Shown here: piece by piece, positions 30,055-37,445 of the stretch | How the letters are laid out: every line of letters begins with the position of its first letter | Position numbering within the stretch: position 1 is the first letter of the stretch | Position numbers and translations under genes: made by a program | The notes under the pieces: generated by a model | Told to the model about the DNA's origin: nothing | Databases searched by the model: none | What the model saw: only the letters and a program-made list of their open reading frames with translations | IMG/VR virus record: IMGVR_UViG_3300044641_001665 | Location: 1-37,445 of that record | DNA: 37,445 nucleotides | From: a virus | Strand: one strand, 5' to 3'

Positions 30055-33000
30055 TAGTTTCCTACTTTCTTAATAATATTTCTTTCAATACCTGGTTGTG
30101 CATCACGAGACTTAGCACTCATCATTTTTAATAATCCACTTTTAAAGTATTGTTCAACAGTTTTAGTAGGATCAGAATCAATAATCATTTGAATTTCTTC
30201 AATAGCTTTTTGTTTTTCTGCTCGCTTAAAATCAGCTGCGCCAGATGGATCCATAGCATCAATTTGGTTTGCACGAGTTATAAAGTTAGTGTAAATCGCG
30301 TATGCCTGATTAATCTTATCTTTTACTTCTGGCTTAACTGCAGCATTTGGAGAGTTAACATAGTTGTATGCAGAATCAACAAACTCTGCAGCATCTGTAT
30401 TATCTACACCTTGCCTAATGTACTGATCTAATCCAGGTACTTCAAGCATAAACTGATCACGTTTTCTTTGATAGAACATTAAAGCACTTCTACGTGTGTC
30501 AGCATTCGTAAATGGAATATTACGAAGATCTTCTGCTTCTTGATCTTCAATATCGTAGTAAGCATTAGCATAAGCCTGAAGCGTTACCTTATCAAAGTAG
30601 TCACCAATATACTTTGAAAAAGTTTTATCTTCTGGAATTCTATTTACAATGCCAGCTGATTCTGCCCACTTGTAAACTCCAGGAGAAAATTCTCCAGAGT
30701 TGGGAGCAAAAACTAAAGCACCAACACCATACTTAGCAATATCTTCACGATTGCTAATAGCCCAATCTTGCATTTCATTAGAGTAATCAATAATAGGCTT
30801 AACACCTTCTTGATTAGTAGAAACTACATATGCAAGTTTTCCTGGATTTTTACCCATCCAAGTTGCTAAAGCAAGTTCATAATGATTTTCTGCATCTGGA
30901 TACTTTAATGAAATCTCATCAAGTACTTCATAAAAACTAGCTTTCATGCTAACTACGCCATTATCTTTTAAGTAAGTCGGCAAGTCTTTTGTATCTTTAG
31001 TTTGTACAGATACTGGAAGAACCATTCCAAGAAGTATGCGAGTAACAATAATATTATGTGCAGAAATCTTTAAGGTATGAAGATACTCACGCTTAGCTTT
31101 ATCGAGTTCAGCAGTGTTACCAGCGTAATCAGCTGGATCAATACCTAAGCCATTTGCCTGATTGTAAGCAATCGCTTGAACGTAAGCAGAAACTTCTTGC
31201 TGATCTCTTTCATCTGGATTAAGCATCTTCCAAACATTGTTAACAAACTTTGGAACAACAGCATTTCTAAAGTTTACGTTGTCACCCATAGTGCCAAGAG
31301 TCCACTGATCTAAATCTTCAACTTGATTTGCAATAGGATCAACTCCACCAAGCAAAGACTTAATTGCTAATATGGATAAAGAACCAGCAGGACCAGACAA
31401 ATATGGAACACCAGCATCAGTTTGAAAAGATGGGTTCATTGCGGTTATGTTAAAAGTAATGTCATTAAACAATGGTTGACCAACGCCAACTTTGCCATTA
31501 CTTAACATCTGCAACGTACCATTTACTGCACCATAGATAACATCATCCATAGGCAGAACGGCATATTTTTGACCGTCTTTATCTTCGTGAACATCACCAA
31601 AAGCATTAAGTCCAGTAGTCATTAGACGCATACGATAAATCGTACTTAGTTTATTATCTTTAACAAGACGATACATACGACGATGAAAGTCTTCAACTGC
31701 ACGATAGAAACGACCAACGGTTCTTACATTATATGCAAATACAGTTCGTACATCTGGATTATCAGCAAACTTAAGAACTTGATTAGTTGCTCTTGTTAAT
31801 GCACGATTAGTAAAAAATTCTTCAGATTGTTGAGTTGCTATTTTTGCAGCCTTACCTTGCTCCATGCCTTGAGACACTAATCTAGCTTGAACATCTCTTT
31901 TCATTGCAGCTTCAGTACCAGCATCTTGCTTGCGGTAAATCATGTAGTGAGCTTGAACAGAAGAGTTGCGGTAAATATCATCAGTTGCTCGACTCATCAT
32001 TTCATATAGTCGATCACCGTACTTACGATAGTTTGATACTAAACCATATTCAAAATCTAAATCAGAAACAATTTCTTCTTTAGGTCGATGATTTTTAACT
32101 AAACTTGAATAACTTGGAATTTTAATGTTTCCACTTGGATGTAAGAAATCATTTTTTTTATCCATCATTCTTAAAATTTGTCGATGATCTTTTACATAAC
32201 CATTAATAAAAGGTTGGAAAACTTTTACTAATGCGTCATTGTAATTATCTATATCACCGTGGAATCGAACATAAAGATCTGCAAATAAATCTTTAGCAAA
32301 CCTTGCTACCTTTTCAACATCTGGTAAGCCATCAAACTTTTGCATGTGAGTTGTGGAGTCAATAAATCTTTTTACGTCTCCAACTTTTTTATTATTAACT
32401 TGCCAAATGCTTCCATTAAAAACAAAACCAGTTGCTTTTAAGAATTGATTAACTGCATTGTTAACATCTTGCGCTGTACGCAAACCATTGTTAGCAATAA
32501 ATATTGCTGCTGGATCTGCGCCAAACTTAAATGCATCTTGAGAAAAACCAGTAATAAAATTATAAAACATTAATGTGTCAAGTTCAACATCATCTGTTAT
32601 TTCTCTAATTTTACGAAGAGTGTAATTTCCAGTAGAAGTCATTCCTTCTTCTGTTAAAGATTTATCTAGGTTACTTTTAGAAATAATTCTAGTATCGCCG
32701 CGGATTGCTTGTTGGTTTAACGTTGCATCAACAATCTTTAATGCACTAGTATCAGCCATTGCATTAGGATTAAAACGCATTAAGTTCTTTAGATAACCCT
32801 GTTCTTGAGCATCTAGCTTATCTCCATACTTAGTTGCAATTGCTAGATCAGCTATTTTATTTCTAGCCCAATCTTCTGCTTCAGCATCATTTGCAAACTT
32901 TAATGCGTTTGCATTTTTTGTATCATAAATTTCATCACGTTGCTTTTGGGAAATAGCTCGTAATGCACCAATATCTTTGCCAATTAAAGTTCCAACAGTT

Positions 33001-35234
33001 GATTGTAAAACATTTTTTACTACACCAGTTCCAGCTTTGCTGCCAGTATAAGCAGTTAAAACATTTCCATATCCTTGTGCTCTAAAAAATTCTTTTAAGA
33101 TTGGAAGTCTTGCTGTTAAAGCAAAAAAGAAACCTTCATCAATTGCTGTTCTAACACCAAGTTGTGGGAACAAAGTTCCTAGACTCCAAAAATCAATAAA
33201 GTCTCCAACTGCTTTGCTATTGTAAGTTCCACCAATTAATTTTGCAGCAGTATTAACATCCAGCTTTCCGCCTTCTCTTGCTTGCCTTAATTGACCAGCT
33301 GCAACAAATTGAGAAATTTTGCGGTAATCAAGACCACCAATCTGATCTTTCATTTGAGCAGGACCGAGGGGACCTAAGACATCCGTAGATACAGTAGACT
33401 CACCAAAATGTGTTGGATGTGGTAACGCACCACGAGCAGTGTATGAAGGACCTCCACCATAATGAAAATCAAGTTGTCTCTTCATGTAATCTTTGCCACC
33501 TGGCAAACCAAGTATGCCAGTGCTACGAATAATTAATTCATCAAGATTTCTTTTTAAAGTAATTCTTTGTTCTTGAGTAGCTGTTCTAAAATGTTCTGTG
33601 TATAAATGAGCAAGCGTCTTATCCTTAAAAGCTAAGTTAGCTTGTTGCCTAACAGTTTCAAGGCTTTCTACAACTTTATCATCAGTAACAAATACACCTT
33701 TGTATCCTGGATGCAAAGAGAATTGATATTCTATTTGTTTCTTTAATTTAGCAAGACCTTTACCAGCAGTTTCTTGAATTGTTTTTTCAACATCGCTAAG
33801 ATTTGCATTTTTTTCTGTTAGATTTGAAAGTAACTTTTGAGTTTCAACTTCATCTAATTCGTCCCAACGAGGCTTGCCAAGAAAAGTATTCTTAATTTTT
33901 TCTTTTACTCGTAAACTAAGTTCTCTACCTGGACGTGCAACAGAAGCAGTTTCTCTAGAATGAGCAACACCAGAAACCCTACCCTGAACTAACATTGAAA
34001 AATGTTGAGAGTCTGGATTTAAAAATTGATTCTTAAATGAGTCATAATCGGTAACACCTTTTTGCGCCCAGAAATCAATTTCTTTATCAGTTCCATGCTG
34101 CTTGTATTTGTTTGAAATTTCTTGCTTAAGCCTACCAGCAGTAACAGCATCTTTTGCTTCCATTGCTTTGGCGTACTCACCAATTTTTTCACCGTAACCA
34201 GCAAAGTATTTTGCAGCAGCTGGATTAGCAAAGTATTCAACAGCATTTCTACTTGTAAGAAGTGCTTTAGTTAATCTATTTGCTTTACCTATGTTGCTTG
34301 CACCTGCAGTTAGGTATGTTAATGGATCGGCAAAAATTTGAAATGCAAAGTCAATAGCACCAGAACCAACTCTAAATAAAGTTTGATTTTCTTCTGCTTC
34401 AATACCTAGTGACTTGTTTACCCAACGTGCAACGTTGCGACCAGGAGACAAACGTGCGCGATCAAATTCATCCATAACACTTGAAATTTTGTCTGGATCA
34501 TTAAATACTTGATTAACTGCTTCAAGAATAGCTCCATCACTTGGACCCCATGCGTCAATAATTTGACCAGGGGTTTTACCAGCAAGTAAATGCATTGCAG
34601 CAAAACTTAATTCTCTACCATGCTTGTTAGTTAATTTTTCTAGTTCGCGATTGTCGTAATTAAAATCTCCATCAAAAGAAGCTTCAAAGTTACCACGAGT
34701 CCAAAAACTTTCTCTGTTAATTGTAGACTCTTGAGCCATTCGATATGGAGTATTGTACAACTCGTAGTATTGTTCTGATGCCGCAAATAAAAATCTAAAT
34801 GGAGACTTAAAAACATCTCCAACACTTAGACCATTATCAATGCCAAGTAATTTTCTTTTTGCTGGATCTTCAACAATTAAATTTTTGTGTGACTTATTTC
34901 CATAATCAACTTTGTAGTACTGAAATAACATAGCTTGCCAATCAGGATCTAAATCCTTGTAGGCTTTTGCAGCTTTGTCATTGTCCATAAGCATAAGCTT
35001 TTCGTGAGTTGTTTTAATCGCTGACCAACCTTCAATTAGGTTGCGCTCCTCACGAGTAAGATTTACACGTGCTCCAGCAGCATAAAGGGCAGGACTTGCT
35101 TCGGCAACACTTGGACTTAAAGATCTTTTAATTGCATCAGTTGGGTTTGAAACAGGTTCGCCAAAAGCATTTCTTTGAGTAAAGTTACTTTGTGAAGCAA
35201 AACGATTATCTTGCTCAAATGGTCCAACAGTCAC
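30054..35234 (-). CDS. Giant 1726-aa virion-region protein
   Basis: Starts with GTG at 35234, overlapping the previous stop (TAGTG). At 1726 residues it is the largest gene here, about 14% of the window. It is mostly helical and charged, with scattered hydrophobic helices (for example FWSLGTLFPQLGVRTAI, FFFALTARLPILKEFF, IIVTRILLGMVLPVSV) but no clear polymerase, lysozyme or MuF motif that I can see. Placed between portal and capsid genes and followed by three helical genes, it could be an internal virion or DNA-ejection protein like the large core proteins of podoviruses. A virion-associated enzyme cannot be excluded. Confidence 0.55.
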   Translation of the reverse strand: MTVGPFEQDNRFASQSNFTQRNAFGEPVSNPTDAIKRSLSPSVAEASPALYAAGARVNLTREERNLIEGWSAIKTTHEKLMLMDNDKAAKAYKDLDPDWQAMLFQYYKVDYGNKSHKNLIVEDPAKRKLLGIDNGLSVGDVFKSPFRFLFAASEQYYELYNTPYRMAQESTINRESFWTRGNFEASFDGDFNYDNRELEKLTNKHGRELSFAAMHLLAGKTPGQIIDAWGPSDGAILEAVNQVFNDPDKISSVMDEFDRARLSPGRNVARWVNKSLGIEAEENQTLFRVGSGAIDFAFQIFADPLTYLTAGASNIGKANRLTKALLTSRNAVEYFANPAAAKYFAGYGEKIGEYAKAMEAKDAVTAGRLKQEISNKYKQHGTDKEIDFWAQKGVTDYDSFKNQFLNPDSQHFSMLVQGRVSGVAHSRETASVARPGRELSLRVKEKIKNTFLGKPRWDELDEVETQKLLSNLTEKNANLSDVEKTIQETAGKGLAKLKKQIEYQFSLHPGYKGVFVTDDKVVESLETVRQQANLAFKDKTLAHLYTEHFRTATQEQRITLKRNLDELIIRSTGILGLPGGKDYMKRQLDFHYGGGPSYTARGALPHPTHFGESTVSTDVLGPLGPAQMKDQIGGLDYRKISQFVAAGQLRQAREGGKLDVNTAAKLIGGTYNSKAVGDFIDFWSLGTLFPQLGVRTAIDEGFFFALTARLPILKEFFRAQGYGNVLTAYTGSKAGTGVVKNVLQSTVGTLIGKDIGALRAISQKQRDEIYDTKNANALKFANDAEAEDWARNKIADLAIATKYGDKLDAQEQGYLKNLMRFNPNAMADTSALKIVDATLNQQAIRGDTRIISKSNLDKSLTEEGMTSTGNYTLRKIREITDDVELDTLMFYNFITGFSQDAFKFGADPAAIFIANNGLRTAQDVNNAVNQFLKATGFVFNGSIWQVNNKKVGDVKRFIDSTTHMQKFDGLPDVEKVARFAKDLFADLYVRFHGDIDNYNDALVKVFQPFINGYVKDHRQILRMMDKKNDFLHPSGNIKIPSYSSLVKNHRPKEEIVSDLDFEYGLVSNYRKYGDRLYEMMSRATDDIYRNSSVQAHYMIYRKQDAGTEAAMKRDVQARLVSQGMEQGKAAKIATQQSEEFFTNRALTRATNQVLKFADNPDVRTVFAYNVRTVGRFYRAVEDFHRRMYRLVKDNKLSTIYRMRLMTTGLNAFGDVHEDKDGQKYAVLPMDDVIYGAVNGTLQMLSNGKVGVGQPLFNDITFNITAMNPSFQTDAGVPYLSGPAGSLSILAIKSLLGGVDPIANQVEDLDQWTLGTMGDNVNFRNAVVPKFVNNVWKMLNPDERDQQEVSAYVQAIAYNQANGLGIDPADYAGNTAELDKAKREYLHTLKISAHNIIVTRILLGMVLPVSVQTKDTKDLPTYLKDNGVVSMKASFYEVLDEISLKYPDAENHYELALATWMGKNPGKLAYVVSTNQEGVKPIIDYSNEMQDWAISNREDIAKYGVGALVFAPNSGEFSPGVYKWAESAGIVNRIPEDKTFSKYIGDYFDKVTLQAYANAYYDIEDQEAEDLRNIPFTNADTRRSALMFYQRKRDQFMLEVPGLDQYIRQGVDNTDAAEFVDSAYNYVNSPNAAVKPEVKDKINQAYAIYTNFITRANQIDAMDPSGAADFKRAEKQKAIEEIQMIIDSDPTKTVEQYFKSGLLKMMSAKSRDAQPGIERNIIKKVGN

Positions 35235-35635
35235 TATACAATGCCTCTGGAATTAAGATCCTGCAAAATCATTTCAACTTCACCTGTTGGATCGTTTTGT
35301 GCAAGACGACCTAGTATTTGTGTAGCACTAAAACTACGTGCAGGGAGATTAAGAATTTCTGGTCCAGCACCAGCACCTAAAGGACTTCCAGTAGTAACTG
35401 GTTCATTAGGACGTTCTGTTGCTGCAAATAGTCCAGTAACAGGTGGTGCTGATGGTATTGCTTCAGCTCTAGCCATAGGAGCACTAGACATTAATTCTTG
35501 AGTAGCTTTACGATCGCCATAAACATTTGGATCACTGTTAACCATATCAGTGCGCTGTGACAATGCACCTGGTCCAGAAACTGGCTTAGCTTGACTGTTG
35601 GTACGAACTGGTCGCTTACCGCCTTGTTTTGCCAT
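35234..35635 (-). CDS. Disordered small protein (133 aa)
   Basis: Rich in Pro, Ala, Ser and Gly, with a basic N-terminus (MAKQGGKRPVRTNSQAKPV) and a more regular C-terminal helix (SATQILGRLAQNDP, then MILQDLNSRGI). No motif recognised. It lies between the small acidic gene and the giant gene, and may be an accessory head protein. Confidence 0.55.
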   Translation of the reverse strand: MAKQGGKRPVRTNSQAKPVSGPGALSQRTDMVNSDPNVYGDRKATQELMSSAPMARAEAIPSAPPVTGLFAATERPNEPVTTGSPLGAGAGPEILNLPARSFSATQILGRLAQNDPTGEVEMILQDLNSRGIV

Positions 35636-35637
35636 AA

Positions 35638-35889
35638 CTAATCCTCTTCTTCTTCTTCTTCAGTAAAATCATTTTCTAGTGCATGTTGAATTAATCCAGT
35701 TACATGCCATACTGGTGACTTATCATCGAATATTGTGCTTGCCCACCATTGACCGTCACCGTCAAAAAATTCTGCAGTAACAAAATATGTGGTACAAAAT
35801 GCACCGTCTTGATGAAATGTTCTACCATACTCATCAAGTAGATCTTTTAATTTATTTCTAAATAAAGCTAAACGTTCTTCGTCCGTCAT
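35638..35889 (-). CDS. Small protein with acidic tail (83 aa)
   Basis: ATG 35889 overlaps the portal stop (ATGA). The product has an N-terminal helix, a beta-rich centre (CTTYFVTAEFFDGDGQWWAS), and a C-terminus of Asp/Glu repeats. A role next to the portal is likely from position only. No family recognised. Confidence 0.6.
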   Translation of the reverse strand: MTDEERLALFRNKLKDLLDEYGRTFHQDGAFCTTYFVTAEFFDGDGQWWASTIFDDKSPVWHVTGLIQHALENDFTEEEEEED

Positions 35890-37445
35890 GCTCCGCCACC
35901 CAGACGAGCTAGAATACTAGCAACATCTGGTGGTGGACCTGCTGGCTGTTCTGCTGCAGGTGCTGGTGCACCTTGTTGCATTTCTTCAGGAGCTTCAGGT
36001 TGTTCTGGCATTCCTGGAGCTTCTTCTACTTCAGCTTCTTCTTTCTTAAAAATTTCCATTACTGCATCTTCAATTGCAGTACCCTTCTTTTTCATATCAA
36101 TTACCGTAGCAATCTTTTCAATGATCTCTGAAGGGTCAGCTCCATTAGCTGCCATCTGTGGAATTGCTTGAGTTAAGGCTCCTATAGAACCAGCAAGAGC
36201 ATCACGCATTCGCTCAACATCAATACGATCTTTTTCCAGTCCAACGTTCATGCTCCAGGGAAGTTCACTCATTACAAATTCACGTGACAACAGACCAGCT
36301 TGTAACGCTTGCAAGGAGAAGATAAGAGCACGTGATGGATCAAGTCCAGCCATAACTCCGTAACGAACCTGAATGCTGTAGTCATTTTTAATATCTTTAG
36401 ATGGCTTGTATGTTATTTCGTATGGTGCACCTTGATAAACACCAGCCATTAATTTTTCTTGATCAAATAAAGTCTGATCAATGTGGAAGCAAAGTTCCAT
36501 AACCTTCTGGAAAGTTTCAGCAAGAATTTGCTGACCAGCCTTTACCTGCGAATCAAAACCACCAAGAAGTGCTTGCACTCCCGAACCAGTGATAATAGAC
36601 GCATCAATGTTACCTGATCTTCCTTCAGGGTAACGAGCACCCATTCGCATTTCTTGCTCAAGCAGTTGCTGTTCTGTAAATGCACCAGTAGGTAACTCAA
36701 GTGCTACACGACGTACGCCAGCAGGATTGTTAGTGCGAATAACGGAATCAGGACCAAAGGCAAATTCAGATACGTCATTGGGTAGAACCAATGGGGCTTG
36801 TACAGATTTTTCTGCAGCTTCCATAGCCAACATGCTAAAGCGAGCACGTGCAATCTGTGCCCACAGTACGTCATCAAACTGACCACGTGGGTCATCTAGG
36901 TCAAGTCCTGGACGACGAGCTACAACTACAGATAGTTTGCCAATTGGATTTCTGGCTTTGCGAAGAATTAAATTACCACGTTGTGGCAAAAACAAAACAA
37001 CTTGATCGCTATCTTCGTAGCGCATTAGTTCCATATTCGTATCAAGGTCAGCCATATCACGACCAAGATCACCAAGAATTAAACGTTCGTATTCAGGAAA
37101 GTCAACGATTAGTTCACGAATAGTCTTAATGTACTTTTTTGTAAATGATACACAACGACCAAAGCGATCAAACTCTGGGTATGAACCCATTGGATTTTCC
37201 ACACGAATGTGTGGCATGTTTTTATCAAAGTTAGCATCAACAAAGATTGGCAAGAAACCGTAGGTTAGGTACCAGTCAGCACCTGTGTACATCTGGGTTT
37301 GAAGATTAGAAAATTCAATGTAGTTATTAGCAATAATGGTTCGCTTGTCAGCAAACTTTTTTGCCTTATCTGAATTGATATTTGCAGTAGAGCAGTTAAA
37401 GGAAGGAAGTGGAGCAAGTACTTCAGCAATGTCACGAGCAGCAAC
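35886..37445 (-). CDS. Portal protein, N-terminus cut by window edge
   Basis: The frame stays open up to the last base of the window, so 519 residues are seen and the N-terminus is missing; the ATG at 37292 is internal. The protein shows a portal-like order: a beta-rich wing, a VVVARRPGLDLDDPRG loop, the stem and clip helices (about EQQLLEQEMRMGARYPEG and SGVQALLGGFDSQVKAG), a long helix, and a flexible acidic Pro/Ala-rich C-terminal tail. On a circular map it follows the probable terminase, which supports the assignment. The portal is the ring through which DNA enters and leaves the head. Confidence 0.75.
   Translation of the reverse strand, partial: VAARDIAEVLAPLPSFNCSTANINSDKAKKFADKRTIIANNYIEFSNLQTQMYTGADWYLTYGFLPIFVDANFDKNMPHIRVENPMGSYPEFDRFGRCVSFTKKYIKTIRELIVDFPEYERLILGDLGRDMADLDTNMELMRYEDSDQVVLFLPQRGNLILRKARNPIGKLSVVVARRPGLDLDDPRGQFDDVLWAQIARARFSMLAMEAAEKSVQAPLVLPNDVSEFAFGPDSVIRTNNPAGVRRVALELPTGAFTEQQLLEQEMRMGARYPEGRSGNIDASIITGSGVQALLGGFDSQVKAGQQILAETFQKVMELCFHIDQTLFDQEKLMAGVYQGAPYEITYKPSKDIKNDYSIQVRYGVMAGLDPSRALIFSLQALQAGLLSREFVMSELPWSMNVGLEKDRIDVERMRDALAGSIGALTQAIPQMAANGADPSEIIEKIATVIDMKKKGTAIEDAVMEIFKKEEAEVEEAPGMPEQPEAPEEMQQGAPAPAAEQPAGPPPDVASILARLGGGA

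Noticed and set aside
30054-35234. N4-like virion RNA polymerase
   Set aside because: The position and size invite the idea, but I could not find convincing single-subunit polymerase motifs by eye, so it is kept only as something to test.

Overview
The window looks like most of the genome of a lytic, tailed double-stranded DNA phage of an actinobacterium. The host call rests mainly on a clear WhiB-like regulator at 5742-6041, a family confined to Actinobacteria and their phages. DNA that is AT-rich for an actinophage, with A/T-rich third codon positions, points to a low-GC host such as the small freshwater planktonic lineages (Nanopelagicales/acI type). That last step is inference. No integrase, repressor, CRISPR array, tRNA, rRNA or insertion sequence was recognised.

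Layout. Two convergent gene blocks are fed from one AT-rich, gene-free divergent region (167-730) and meet at a terminator cluster (12176-12286). The rightward block (731-12175) is early/middle. First come a few separately spaced small genes, each followed by a hairpin (731-2518). A tightly overlapping run follows, with a DUF932 protein, a WhiB-like factor, a RecB/Cas4-like nuclease split into two ORFs, a RecA/DnaB-like ATPase, a Holliday-junction-resolvase-like nuclease, a DnaG-like primase split over two reading frames, a DUF1599/Nmad1-like protein, a metallophosphoesterase and a sigma-factor-like protein. No DNA polymerase is visible, so host polymerase is probably used.

The leftward block is late. 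It starts in a gene whose first 55 codons are at 1-166 (probable terminase, running off the left edge) and, on a circular map, continues with the portal (cut by the right edge at 37445). Going leftward there follow a 1726-residue protein, three helical proteins, scaffold, major capsid protein, small head or tail proteins, a collagen-like tail fibre, a glycosyltransferase flanked by two related Cys-rich miniproteins, a cluster of small very basic proteins, a 665-residue helical protein, a tail connector, a second fibre with a tail-collar domain, a large beta-rich tail protein, holin, endolysin and one unknown gene. No tape measure or tail-tube gene was seen, and several large helical proteins could be ejection proteins, so a short-tailed (podovirus-like) virion is most likely.

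Working logic. Early genes shift host transcription (WhiB-like plus sigma-like) and process and replicate DNA (nuclease, ATPase, resolvase, primase, OB-fold protein). Late genes build the head, load internal proteins, add the tail and lyse the cell. The strongest points for a second look are the two split replication enzymes, the cluster of basic proteins with a shared C-terminal tail, the giant protein between portal and capsid, the duplicated MACRTGCP miniproteins around the glycosyltransferase, and a domain shared by the connector and the fibre. All assignments were made by eye from sequence, without database searches.
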